In this document: piece after piece, positions 45,082 to 53,457 of the stretch
How the letters are laid out: every line of letters starts with the position of its first letter
Numbering within the stretch: the stretch's first letter is position 1
Assembly (NCBI RefSeq): GCF_052056915.1
Contig: NZ_CP195119.1
Span: 868,001 to 932,000 of the forward strand
Direction of reading: 5' to 3'
Length of the DNA stretch: 64,000 bases
From: MTP4 sp052056915
GTDB lineage: Archaea; Halobacteriota; Methanosarcinia; Methanosarcinales; Methanosarcinaceae
Position numbers and translations under genes: made by a program
The notes under the pieces: generated by a model
The model's input: the letters and a program-made list of their open reading frames with translations, nothing else
Told to the model about the DNA's origin: nothing
The model's database searches: none

Positions 45082-45438
45082 GATTTTTCAACTCTTTAAT
45101 TGAAACTCTTTCATCAAATATGATAAATAGGAAAATCCCGGGAAATTAGCCCGATTTCTGTAATTTCAAAGTAAACGTGTCGCACGCTATAGCACTCTGC
45201 CTTTAATAAGCTTTTTGGGAATTCGCGGGAGGCTTATCAAACCTTATTTCAGTTATAAAATTTTAGACACTGTCGAAATCCCGGCAAATTCCATGCAGAT
45301 CCTGTTCAGGTTCCATGCAAATTAAGTGCAAATCCCCTGCATATCCCGTCAAAATCCTGTGCGAATTCCGTAGATCCCGGACGGAAGTCGTAGAGGCACC
45401 TGGCAGGACCTTGCCCGTCTGCGGGCGCATGTCCTGCT

Positions 45439-45701
45439 TTATAGAATCATGGAGGGAATTACCTTGTTTGCAAGAAGGTCGGAATAATCCTCTCGTCTCC
45501 TGATAAGATCCACCTCACCTTTGTTCACCGGAACTTCCGAAGCCAGGAGGCGCCCACGAACTTTTTTGCAGCGGGCTTCACGGTATTGACATTTGTCAGG
45601 AGCAAGGTTGAGTCAGCCGCAAGATAGCGCCCCGGCGAGGAAATCCCGCCGAGAGTGAGCTGCCCGTTTTCAACTTCCAGATGATTTTCGATGGTTAACA
45701 T
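45439..45701 (-). pseudogene. lysA: Deleted diaminopimelate decarboxylase (lysA) remnant
   Basis: From the ATG at 45701 the frame gives IENHLEVENGQLTLGGIS, like the LysA N-terminus, then jumps to ADSTLLLTNVNTVKPAAKKFVG, which resembles a segment from late in LysA. It stops at 45525. A second frame continues with VNKGEVDLIRRREDYSDLLANKVIP, like the LysA C-terminus, to 45439. The PLP-binding Lys region is gone. This reads as a full-length gene reduced by internal deletions and frameshifts. Identification rests on remembered family motifs. Confidence 0.6.
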
Positions 45702-46296
45702 GCCCGGACCCTGCTATTTCCTCTTTCTATTTTCCTGTGCCTTTAACCTTATGACAGGATTTTCGTGACCTGATCACTTCCGCTATAGCTTGATTTTCAC
45801 ACTGTTAAGCATTTGTCCGTTATTAGATTTGCCGAAGGACCAGACTAACATAACCTGAAGATCAAACGACCATAACCGGGGAACAGAATGATTTTAGCTT
45901 TAGTTCACCCAATTTATTCGTATAAATTGCAAAGTCCAGTTTAACCCAAAATAAGGAATTACAGCCTCAAAGAGATGATTTATTTCTTACATTGAGGGAA
46001 AACTGCCGAAAGGACCCTGCTAAAAAATATAATATTTTATGAATAATCAGGTTTAAAATAATAAAAAATATTACTTAAGATGTAAAAAAATGTTAAATAT
46101 AACTTCAGACCACTATATTTAGGAGGGAAATTGGAGGCCTATTATATTTCCTGCCGTGCCTCAGTTCTGAAACGAAATTTGTTAAGGGTTTTCATTCACC
46201 CGAAATTCAGGGCAGAAAATTCCAGAACAGGAAAAATAAGGCTCAAAAGAAGGGTACCTTTAAAGGGGTATTCTATTACTTTAAGGAGTAGGGATT
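45702..46296. other. Gene-free region upstream of nikR
   Basis: No supported gene. The frame at 46,131-46,349 overlaps nikR and has no recognisable content. AT-rich tracts near 46,020-46,100 may hold the nikR promoter; I find no clear dyad operator. Confidence 0.5.
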
Positions 46297-46716
46297 ATGG
46301 AAAAGCAGCTTATGAGGATAGGGATATCTCTTCCCGGAGAACTTCTTGATAATTTTGATAAAATAATAATGGATAGGGGATACTCTTCCCGCTCAGAAGG
46401 CATAAGGGACGCTATCCGGACTTACAACCAGCACTATGAATGGATGAAGGAAATCCAGGGAAAAAGGGCTGCAACGATTTCCATCGTATATGACTGCTCG
46501 AAGAAAGGGGTTTCCAATTCCCTGGCAAAAATCCAGCACGGGTACACCGATCTGATAAATTCGACCGTGCGTTTCCATATTGATGCAAACTCGTGTTTTG
46601 AAGTTATCATAATGGAAGGAGAAGGCGAAAAGATAGTGGAACTTACCGAAAATATCCTGAGTCTAAAAGGAGTGAAATACTCAAAACTTACAACCGTTCC
46701 TGAAGCAGGAAAGTGA
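46297..46716 (+). CDS. nikR: NikR-family nickel-responsive regulator
   Basis: 139 residues: an N-terminal ribbon-helix-helix (MRIGISLPGELLDNFDKIIMDRGYSSRSEGIRDAIRTY) and an ACT-like metal-sensing C-terminal domain. Relative to the E. coli protein the counterparts of His76 (IQHGYTDL), His89 (RFHID) and Cys95 (NSCFEV) are present, but the residue aligned with His87 is Arg. GGAG lies upstream of the ATG. NikR represses nickel uptake; methanogens need nickel for F430, hydrogenase and CODH. The His-to-Arg change may alter affinity or metal preference (inference). Confidence 0.88.
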   Translation: MEKQLMRIGISLPGELLDNFDKIIMDRGYSSRSEGIRDAIRTYNQHYEWMKEIQGKRAATISIVYDCSKKGVSNSLAKIQHGYTDLINSTVRFHIDANSCFEVIIMEGEGEKIVELTENILSLKGVKYSKLTTVPEAGK

Positions 46717-46810
46717 ACCGCTTGAAAAAAATCAAAGTTTCGCTGGCGCACCCCGCAGCAAGCTACGGGGTATCGGCTAAAAGGAAATAGTTCCTGAATT
46801 AATAGGTTTT

Positions 46811-46874
46811 GAAAATGATTACTGAAAATGATTACTGAAAATAATTACTGAAAATAATTACTGAAAATAATTCC
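46811..46874. repeat. 13-bp tandem repeat
   Basis: Five copies (the last partial) of GAAAATGATTACT/GAAAATAATTACT between nikR and the antiporter gene, 48 bases before the antiporter start. It may lie in its promoter or leader. Confidence 0.9.
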
Positions 46875-46921
46875 AGTATAAGAAGATACTTTTAAATAAA
46901 CCCGGATTCACTTCTTTTACT

Positions 46922-48049
46922 GTGCCCGCAGTCAACGTAATCCTCCTGGTAGCCGGACTCGGCCTCCTTGTCAAGGGTTCCGATCTATTTGTAATGGCCT
47001 CTTCCTCTATCGCAAAGAAGCTTGGGGTTTCGGAGTTCGTGATAGGGCTAACCCTCGTTTCGGTGGGAACTTCAGTGCCCGAACTTGCTTCCTCTCTTGC
47101 CGCATCTTTCCAGGAAGCAAGTGGAATAGTGATAGGAAACGTTGTAGGGTCAAACATTGCCAACGTAGGGCTCATCGTAGGCATCGCAGCGCTCATTTCC
47201 AGGGTCAAAACCGAGGAGTTGATGCTGAAAAGGGATGGCTACATTATGTTCTTTGCCTCCGCCGTGTTCTACATTTTTGCCCTTGATTTCCGGATCTCAA
47301 GGCTTGAAGCCTCGATTTTTCTCCTGCTCTATGTCGCTTACGTTTTTTTTCTGCTTGACAAGGTGCAGAAACATGAGGAAGAGATATATTTCAAGGATTT
47401 CCTTAATTATTTTTTCAAATTTGAGTATCTCTTTGACCTGAAAGCAAAAATTGAAACCGGGATAAAAGGGCGCATAGAAATAAACAGCACCTGTAAAAAG
47501 GAAGAAAAAGCCAAACCCAGGGAAGGGACCGACATTGAAAATAAAGGACAGGAACTTGAAATTGAGCCCGAAATTGAAATAAAAACCTGTGGGAATGGAA
47601 GCCTTTATAGAGATTTCATTAAGCTGCTTGCAAGTGGGGCTGCCATTATTATTGGGGCCAGGTATTTTATTGACCAGTCAATCTTCTTTGCCCGGCTCCT
47701 GGAAATTCCCGAAACCCTTATTGGCATGAGCCTGGTTGCAGTTGGCACTTCCCTTCCGGAACTGATGGTCACGGTTTCGGCCGCGCGGAGCGGTTTTGCA
47801 AATATCGCCCTGGGAAATGCCATTGGCTCCAACATAACAAACATCTTTCTGATCCTTGGCTGCGCAGGGCTCGCCTACCCTCTCCCAATAACGGAAATGG
47901 TCGTCTATTCCATAACCCCTTTTATGCTTCTTATAAGCCTCATGCTTCTCCTTTTCATCTGGACAGGCTGGGAGATCAAAAGGTTTGAGGGCCTTTTCCT
48001 GATTCTGGTTTACACAGGATTCATGCTCCTGGTCTTCCACATGAGCTAA
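46922..48049 (+). CDS. CaCA-family sodium/calcium antiporter
   Basis: A 375-residue membrane protein with the two inverted alpha-repeats of the family: GLGLLVKGSDLFVMASSSIAKKLGVSEFVIGLTLVSVGTSVPELASSLAAS..GIVIGNVVGSNIANVGLIVG and ETLIGMSLVAVGTSLPELMVTVSAARSG..IALGNAIGSNITNIFLILG. A charged cytoplasmic loop (about 155-215) divides the halves. It starts at GTG 46922. It should exchange Ca2+ or other cations for Na+ at the membrane. Confidence 0.94.
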   Translation: MPAVNVILLVAGLGLLVKGSDLFVMASSSIAKKLGVSEFVIGLTLVSVGTSVPELASSLAASFQEASGIVIGNVVGSNIANVGLIVGIAALISRVKTEELMLKRDGYIMFFASAVFYIFALDFRISRLEASIFLLLYVAYVFFLLDKVQKHEEEIYFKDFLNYFFKFEYLFDLKAKIETGIKGRIEINSTCKKEEKAKPREGTDIENKGQELEIEPEIEIKTCGNGSLYRDFIKLLASGAAIIIGARYFIDQSIFFARLLEIPETLIGMSLVAVGTSLPELMVTVSAARSGFANIALGNAIGSNITNIFLILGCAGLAYPLPITEMVVYSITPFMLLISLMLLLFIWTGWEIKRFEGLFLILVYTGFMLLVFHMS

Positions 48050-48118
48050 AGAAACCCGGCTCAAGCAGGAATCTCAGAAGAAAAGGTCTCTGGAAGCATT
48101 TTTCGGAAGGCAAGGAAC

Positions 48119-48331
48119 TTAGAAACCTCCATACTTCTTTTTGTAGACAATGAACCTTACCAGAAGGATAGACACTATTGAAATCATCAGGGACATCAGC
48201 AAAACCATTCTGAGATTCACCTCATCGGCAAACCTGAACATAAGGACAAAAAGAGCGGAAATGACCACTAACCCCATTATAACAACGGGATAAAACGACG
48301 TATTTACCAGCTTTTCCATCATGTCATCCAT
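48119..48331 (-). CDS. Small two-TM membrane protein
   Basis: 70 residues with two hydrophobic segments (FYPVVIMGLVVISALFVLMF and MVLLMSLMISIVSILLVRFIVY) and a basic tail (KKKYGGF). It stands convergent to the antiporter gene. The family is not recognised, but the composition is clearly that of a membrane protein. Confidence 0.65.
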   Translation of the reverse strand: MDDMMEKLVNTSFYPVVIMGLVVISALFVLMFRFADEVNLRMVLLMSLMISIVSILLVRFIVYKKKYGGF

Positions 48332-48504
48332 GTTCTCAGAATTAACTGCCCGCTGTTATATACTTTGCTAAACCTTTTTCAAGATTCTGACGACACTGAC
48401 AAGCAGGCAAACCCTGAGGTCCGTATCAGGAAATGGCACATTGAACCCACTAAATTAAACCCAACAAATCGAACCAAAACTCCAAGACGGGTCTTGCCCT
48501 GGAA

Positions 48505-48894
48505 TTAAACCAAAATAACGTAGCCTGCCTCTTCAAGGGCTTCAACCGCAGTTTCCAGATCTTTATTCCTGACCAGGACATAGTCCGTATCATACGTTGA
48601 AACCGCAAAGATGCTGACCTCCTTTCCAGCCAGGACGGCACTGATGCCGGCAAGAATCCCCGTCAGCCCGAAATCAAGGGGTCCATCCACCTTCAGCCCT
48701 TTCCAGCCCCGTTCGCATATGACATTTTCCGGAACAGTGGCTTCCGAGCAGACAATAGATAATTCATCGGACGTTTTAGTTATCGAATAAAAATCACTTT
48801 CAAGGGCCCATTCAGGAATTTCCGAAGCGCTGGCAAGCCTGCAAACCCCGAAATTTCCATCAAGGACGCTCATTGTAAGTACGGCTTTTTTCAT
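48505..48894 (-). CDS. ACT-domain protein
   Basis: 129 residues from the ATG at 48894, preceded by a perfect GGAGGATC; upstream in-frame starts (to 48936) lack such a site and run into a repeat. The pattern (KKAVLTMSVLDGNFGVCRL, FYSITKTSDELSIVCSEATVP, GWKGLKVDGPLDFGLTGILAGISAVLAGKEVSIFAVSTYDTDYVLVRNKDLETAVEALEEAGY) is the two-ACT arrangement of amino-acid-sensing CASTOR/GATS-like proteins. It probably senses a small ligand. Confidence 0.88.
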   Translation of the reverse strand: MKKAVLTMSVLDGNFGVCRLASASEIPEWALESDFYSITKTSDELSIVCSEATVPENVICERGWKGLKVDGPLDFGLTGILAGISAVLAGKEVSIFAVSTYDTDYVLVRNKDLETAVEALEEAGYVILV

Positions 48895-48905
48895 GATCCT
48901 CCAGA

Positions 48906-48953
48906 TTTTGTATGGTTCAACTTTTGTATGGTTCAACTTTTGTATGGTTCAAC
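48906..48953. repeat. 16-bp tandem repeat x3
   Basis: Three exact copies of TTTTGTATGGTTCAAC directly upstream of the ACT-protein ribosome-binding site, within its likely leader or promoter. Confidence 0.95.
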
Positions 48954-49028
48954 TTTCGAATTCTACTAAAATCCACATTCAAAATATAAGTAATATATTT
49001 ATGCCCTGACTTCCTAACCAAAGTTTCT

Positions 49029-49946
49029 ATGACCGCCGGAGCCGGTAAAGCCCAAATTGAAGTAGCCCTTGCCTGCATGATCTACGGGATGGCAGGCATA
49101 TTCCTGGAATACATTGATGGAATGGGCACAGGCTCCATCCTTTTTTATGAGATGCTGATAGGGGCCGTAACGATTCTACTTTACCTTCTGTGGAAGGGGA
49201 GGCTTTCCGAGCTCAGGCTGAAAGAAAAAAGGAAATTTCTCTTGCTTCAGGGCATTTTTACGGGCCTGACCTTCTTTTGCTATTTTGCGGCAATCAAGCT
49301 CACCTGCCTCTCAGTTGCCGTGCTCCTGCATTACACCGCCCCGGTCTATGTAACCCTGCTCTCCCCCCTGCTCCTGAAAGAAAAAATAAGTTCCAGGAGC
49401 TGCCTGGCCCTTTTCCTGGCAATTTCCGGGGTAATCATGGTTGTAAAGCCGGAAATCGGCATTTCCGGGCTCGAATGGGACGAGAATTACCGACTGGGGA
49501 TCCTTTTAGGAGTCATCTCCGGAATTTCGTATGCTGCCGTGATTCTCAACATCCGCTACCTGAAAGACGAATACTCGGGAATGGCTCTTGCCTTCTGGCC
49601 CCTTGTGATCATTGTCCTGCTAACGGCACCCTTTGCCGCAGGGACTTCCGGAGCAACCGTGACAGGGAATCTTGGAGTGCTCCTCACATTCGGGCTGATT
49701 TCCGGGGGCCTGGGAGAAATCCTCTATACCGAAGGCCTTTCCGGAATAGAGGCACAGGTAGGGAGCATCCTTGCTCTGATAGAGCCCGTTTCAGGGATCT
49801 TTTTTGACTATACCCTCCTGGGAGTGCCTTTCTGCCTGAACACCTGCCTGGGCTGCGTGCTGATCCTTGCGGCAGGCCTGCTTGTTAGCCTTGAAAATAT
49901 TCGCGGCCTTTCCGGGAAATCCAGGGTCAGAAAAGGAATTTCATGA
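49029..49946 (+). CDS. EamA/DMT-family transporter
   Basis: 305 residues with about ten hydrophobic helices and two EamA repeats (QIEVALACMIYGMAGIFLEYI..; YRLGILLGVISGISYAAVILNIRYLK..). Motifs YFAAIKLTCLSVAVLLHYTAPVYVTLLSPLLLKEKIS and GLSGIEAQVGSILALIEPVSGIFFDYTLLG are typical of the family. It is probably an exporter or importer of metabolites; the substrate cannot be inferred. Divergent from the ACT gene. Confidence 0.92.
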   Translation: MTAGAGKAQIEVALACMIYGMAGIFLEYIDGMGTGSILFYEMLIGAVTILLYLLWKGRLSELRLKEKRKFLLLQGIFTGLTFFCYFAAIKLTCLSVAVLLHYTAPVYVTLLSPLLLKEKISSRSCLALFLAISGVIMVVKPEIGISGLEWDENYRLGILLGVISGISYAAVILNIRYLKDEYSGMALAFWPLVIIVLLTAPFAAGTSGATVTGNLGVLLTFGLISGGLGEILYTEGLSGIEAQVGSILALIEPVSGIFFDYTLLGVPFCLNTCLGCVLILAAGLLVSLENIRGLSGKSRVRKGIS

Positions 49947-50171
49947 GTTTCTCCGTAAAATTCTTCACATAATTTATGGCTGATTTCCAATACCCTTTCC
50001 CTAAAAAAGGAAAGTTGCTCAGAATTGCTCAGAAATACTGTTTCCAAAAGTATATCAGCGCTGCATGGAATTATACTGTGGAATTATTATATAATTGTTT
50101 AAACTTTTGTGAGGCTGTGGGAGCTTCAAAAGCTATAGAAGTTCAAACACACCGGAGAAGGGGGGTTCTTA

Positions 50172-50570
50172 CTGGAAGAAATTGAACTTATTTTCGTTTA
50201 CAACGCTGACAGCGGGGTCTTTCAGGCCGTTGGGGATTATGTCCACAAGATCGTAGCCCCTGCCACCTATCCCTGCAAACTCTGTGCCATCACATACGGG
50301 ATGGGGGGCATGAAAAACGACTGGAAAAAATTTGTTGAAAGCCGGGACCTCCCCGTAAAATTCCTGCACAAGGACGAGTTTGCGGAGCAATACCCGGATA
50401 AAAAGGCGGAATTTCCCTGTGCTTTCCTGAAAAAAGGGGACGGACTGGAACTCTTCATCAGCGCCGGGGAAATCAACCACACTGAAAACCTGGAAGAGTT
50501 GAAGGTCCTGGTAAGCCAGAAAATACAGGAAATAAATTTAAAAGAACTGAATTTGCAGGAGCTGAACTAA
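50172..50570 (+). CDS. Unknown conserved protein with apparent CTG start
   Basis: The frame encodes EEIELIFVYNADSGVFQAVGDYVHKIVAPATYPCKLCAITYG before the first ATG of use (50301), so the true start must be upstream. The only suitable codon is CTG 50172-50174, six bases after GGAGAAGGGGGG; TAG closes the frame about 14 codons earlier. The product has 132 residues with a CxxC (CKLC) and a thioredoxin-like feel, but the family is not assigned. The last ~12 residues (LKELNLQELN) come from a tandem repeat. It lies just upstream of a UbiA gene. Confidence 0.72.
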   Translation: MEEIELIFVYNADSGVFQAVGDYVHKIVAPATYPCKLCAITYGMGGMKNDWKKFVESRDLPVKFLHKDEFAEQYPDKKAEFPCAFLKKGDGLELFISAGEINHTENLEELKVLVSQKIQEINLKELNLQELN

Positions 50571-50672
50571 CAGGAGCTGAACTAACAGGAACTAAATTTA
50601 AAGGAGCTGAACTAACAGGAACTAAATTTAAAGGAGCTAAATTTAAAGGAGCTGAAATAAAAGGAGCTGAAT
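50536..50672. repeat. 15-bp repeat reiterating a Shine-Dalgarno site
   Basis: Degenerate copies of a 15-base unit (such as AACAGGAGCTGAACT and AAAGGAGCTAAATTT), about nine in all, run from the 3' end of the upstream gene to the ATG of the UbiA gene. Nearly every copy contains GGAG or GGAA. The last (AAAGGAGCTGAATG) is the functional ribosome-binding site. Confidence 0.88.
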
Positions 50673-51558
50673 GCCAGAAAAAAATAAGTCCCTGGCTCCC
50701 AGGCTCGGAACCTTTCTGAAGCTTGTGAGGTTTGAAAATTCTCTCTTTGCAGGGTTTTCAGTCCTGCTCTCGGGCGTTCTTTCCGGGGACCTGACTGGCT
50801 GGCAGCCGGAATACTTCAGGGGATTTTTCGTAATCGTATGTCTGGCAATGGGCGTTTTTGCGGTCAACGATTACTACGACTTCAGAATCGACAAGGCTAA
50901 TAAAAGGTATGAAAGGCCTCTGGTCAGGGAAGACCTGTCCGGGAAAACGGCATTCGGGATAGGAATGGGCTTCCTGCTGGCTTCCGCCCTGCTCTCTTTG
51001 ACCCTGGCTTTCCAGGCTGCGGGTTTTGTCCTCATGAGCATCCCTTTCTTTTTCCTCTACAGCCATTCCCTGAAGAAATATCTCCTGGTGAAAAATATCA
51101 TTGCAGCCTACGGATTCTCTTTCGTGATCATTTTCGGATCCCTTCTCTCGGACCCAGAAATTGAACCCATCATCCTGTTTTTTGCAGCAATCACCTTTAT
51201 TGTAGGACTGGCTTTCGAGATCATGATCGACATTGCCGACGTCCCGGGAGACCGCCTTTTCGGGGTAAGGACACTAGCTGTTTGCAGGTCAGGAAGCTCT
51301 GCCGCAAAACTTTCGGCAGCCCTGTATGCGGGAATCATGCTCCTTGACCCCCTGCCCTTTTTTGTCAACATGGACCCCAGGCTTTACAGGGACTGGCTCT
51401 TCCTGGCTCTGGTCCTTGTCCCGGTGCTTTCCTACCTCTTTCTCTGCCGGGTACTTCTCAGGGACCAGTCCGCAAAAAACGTCCTCGACCTGAGAAAAAA
51501 GACCCTTACGATCATGCAGTTAGGGTCTCTAGCCTACCTGACAGGAGTTTTGATCTAA
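50671..51558 (+). CDS. UbiA-family prenyltransferase
   Basis: 295 residues with about eight membrane helices. The first Asp-rich motif is NDYYDFRIDKANKRYERPL (about 67-85) and the second DIADVPGDRLFGVRTLAV (about 187-204), as expected for Mg-dependent prenyl transfer. The N-terminus LKLVRFENSLFAGFSVLLSGVL resembles archaeal geranylgeranylglyceryl-phosphate synthases (DGGGP synthase) and related enzymes. Which acceptor is used cannot be told. Start ATG has GGAG four bases upstream. Confidence 0.9.
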   Translation: MPEKNKSLAPRLGTFLKLVRFENSLFAGFSVLLSGVLSGDLTGWQPEYFRGFFVIVCLAMGVFAVNDYYDFRIDKANKRYERPLVREDLSGKTAFGIGMGFLLASALLSLTLAFQAAGFVLMSIPFFFLYSHSLKKYLLVKNIIAAYGFSFVIIFGSLLSDPEIEPIILFFAAITFIVGLAFEIMIDIADVPGDRLFGVRTLAVCRSGSSAAKLSAALYAGIMLLDPLPFFVNMDPRLYRDWLFLALVLVPVLSYLFLCRVLLRDQSAKNVLDLRKKTLTIMQLGSLAYLTGVLI

Positions 51559-51680
51559 ATTGAGAACAAGAAGCGGCGGCTAGTTTAAAGTTGCGACTAG
51601 CTTGAAGTTTATTGCGACTAACTTGAAGTTTATTTTATTCTTCCTTCAAATGAATGAACCCTTATAAGCTTCAGTTACTT

Positions 51681-51780
51681 CTTCATCTGAACTGATAACT
51701 TATTTCTTCATCTGAACTGATAACTTATTCCTTCATCTGAACTGATAACTTATTCCTTCATCTGAACTGATAACTTACTC
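51681..51780. repeat. 25-bp tandem repeat x4
   Basis: Four near-identical copies of a 25-base unit beginning CTTCATCTGAACTGATAACT. The last copy runs into the stop codon of the winged-helix gene (51775). A shorter repeat (GCGACTAGCTTGAAGTTTATT, two copies) lies at about 51,591-51,633. It occupies the space between two convergent genes. Confidence 0.95.
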
Positions 51781-52002
51781 TTTCAACTGGATTGACCACT
51801 TGTTTGTTGCTTTGTCAACGCTTATTTTGTCTTCTCTGGCAAGCCAGCCTACGGCCATTAAAGCTAACTGTGAGTCAAAACCTTCCTCATTGAGGTGGTT
51901 CTTTATCTGGTTCAGGCTGCAGTCCCCTTCTACCAGCCTGTGGTAAAGCGCTCCTGCAGCTTCCCCGATTTTGAGATTCATGTACTCAACCATGTCTTTC
52001 AC
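51775..52002 (-). CDS. Winged helix-turn-helix protein (DUF2582-type)
   Basis: 75 residues (IGEAAGALYHRLVEGDCSLNQIKNHLNEEGFDSQLALMAVGWLAREDKISVDKATNKWSIQL), a small winged-helix domain found widely as a stand-alone protein. The start may be the second Met (NLKIGEAAG). It is a probable DNA-binding regulator, target unknown. Confidence 0.85.
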   Translation of the reverse strand: MKDMVEYMNLKIGEAAGALYHRLVEGDCSLNQIKNHLNEEGFDSQLALMAVGWLAREDKISVDKATNKWSIQLKE

Positions 52003-52237
52003 CCTTTAAATTAGACTGATTTACCCCTGTTCATTGGGAAAAACGAAACTAAGTTTAAGTAAGACGATTCAGGAAGACCAGCAACTATTCTTACTACGTA
52101 TACCCTTGCCGGACTACCAGACAAACCCCATAATATTATTTACTCAACCCCTTGTCCATGCTATCCGGGCAGCATTAAGCTCTCTTGCAGGGCCCGGAAA
52201 GTACAACGTTCCCTTTGATATATGGAACATATCTTAT

Positions 52238-52344
52238 GTGAACTACCCCCCTAAAACCTTCGGTTTTAGAGTAAGGGGCTTCCTGCTTCATTCCCCGGAG
52301 CAACCTCCACAAGTCCACAGGCTCTTCCCCACGTTCCGTGGGTG
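52238..52344 (-). ncRNA. Predicted TnpB guide RNA (omega-RNA) right-end region
   Basis: The stretch after the tnpB stop contains a hairpin with GAA loop and ends in GTTCAC. By analogy with characterised TnpB systems, the RNA spans the 3' part of tnpB and this region, and its guide would be the adjacent flank, ATAAGATATGTTCCATATAT (minus strand, 52,237-52,218). Confidence 0.55.
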
Positions 52345-53457
52345 TCAAATTCCGATCAGATTTTGATCTTGTAATGAGAATTTTTTGATATTGATAGCGG
52401 CGTTTATGTCCCTGTCATGTTTGGTTTTGCATTTAGGGCATTCCCATTCCCTGACATCCGGGGTTATATCCTTATTGTTATATCCGCAAACGTTACAAAG
52501 TTTCGTGGACGGCTTGAACCTTCCTATCCTTAATATGGTTTTTCCGTACCATTCAGCTTTATACTCTAACTTTGTAACAAAACTACTCCATGAAGAATCA
52601 CTTATTGCCTGTGCAAGACAATGGTTTTTCAACATACCGTTAACGTTTAACGTTTCCAGAGATATTGCTTGGTTCTCGCGTATCAGTTTTGAGGAAAGTT
52701 GGTGCTGGAAATCGTTTCGTTGGTTGCTGATCTTCTCATGAAGTCTGGAAAGCCTTAATTTGGCCTTTTCCCGATTACTCGAACCTTTTGTTTTTCTGTT
52801 GACTCTTCTTTGCAGAACTTTCAACCGTTTCATGGAGTTTTTCAGGTACTTGGGATTCTCTACCTTCTCACCAGTTGAAAGAACTGCAAAATCCTTGATA
52901 CCTACATCTACCCCTACAGTTGTATCCGCAGAAAATTCCTGTTTTTCTGGCAACTCTTCCCCATCATCCACAAGAATACTGATAAAGTATTTTTGTGTGT
53001 AAGTTCGTGAGAGGATTGCTGTTTTCAGTTTCCCCTCAAACCTTTGATGAAAAACTGCTTTGACTTCTCCCATTTTAGGGAGCTTGACACTGTTATTATC
53101 AAAGTCTACTGTGTAGCTTTGAGGGATCGGGAAAGACTGTATAGGATTCTTTCTTGATTTGAAAATCGGAAAACCTTTCTTTTCCCTGAAAAACCTTGTG
53201 AATGCTGATTCAAGGTTAAGAGTCATTCCCTGTAATGACTGAGCGTTCCCTTCCTTCAACCATTCATGATCCTGTTTCAGTTGAGGAAGAAGTTTGTTCA
53301 GGTCATACCTGGATATTGATTTTCCTTCCTGTTCGTAAGTCTTAATTTTCTGTTCTAAAGCCCAATTGTATACAAACCTACAGCTACCAATCTGTTTAGC
53401 TATCATGGTTTTTTGTTCGGCTGTAGGATACAACCTAAATTTATAGGCTTTCAACAT
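52345..53457 (-). CDS. tnpB: TnpB RNA-guided endonuclease-like protein
   Basis: 370 residues from MLKAYKFRLYPT (53457; homologs start here, so upstream in-frame codons to 53667 are not used). RuvC-type residues appear intact: Asp in VGVDVGIKDFAVLS, Glu in ISLETLNVNGML, and Asp in KHDRDINAAINI. The zinc ribbon is CNVCGYNNKDITPDVREWECPKC. The N-terminal helical HTH (PTAEQKTMIAKQIGSCRFVYNWALEQ) is typical. It is likely an active nuclease that cuts at the empty donor site and favours element retention, per known TnpB biology. Confidence 0.92.
   Translation of the reverse strand: MLKAYKFRLYPTAEQKTMIAKQIGSCRFVYNWALEQKIKTYEQEGKSISRYDLNKLLPQLKQDHEWLKEGNAQSLQGMTLNLESAFTRFFREKKGFPIFKSRKNPIQSFPIPQSYTVDFDNNSVKLPKMGEVKAVFHQRFEGKLKTAILSRTYTQKYFISILVDDGEELPEKQEFSADTTVGVDVGIKDFAVLSTGEKVENPKYLKNSMKRLKVLQRRVNRKTKGSSNREKAKLRLSRLHEKISNQRNDFQHQLSSKLIRENQAISLETLNVNGMLKNHCLAQAISDSSWSSFVTKLEYKAEWYGKTILRIGRFKPSTKLCNVCGYNNKDITPDVREWECPKCKTKHDRDINAAINIKKFSLQDQNLIGI

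Larger units (their letters stand above)
52238..53457 (-). mobile_element. Standalone TnpB element (IS200/IS605-type, no tnpA)
   Basis: An intact tnpB and a characteristic right end. In the element's orientation the end reads GGGGGGTAGTTCAC at 52,238-52,251, after a hairpin (CTAAAACC, loop GAA, GGTTTTAG, 52,251-52,269). The left end was not located with confidence; the 3' flank on the minus strand begins ATAAGATATGTTCC. No Y1 transposase gene is present nearby. Confidence 0.75.

Noticed and set aside
46131..46349. 72-codon frame before nikR
   Set aside because: Overlaps nikR in another frame, with no recognisable content.
52034..52366. 110-codon plus-strand frame
   Set aside because: Its second half is the antisense of the TnpB right end; first half has no supporting ribosome-binding site or family.
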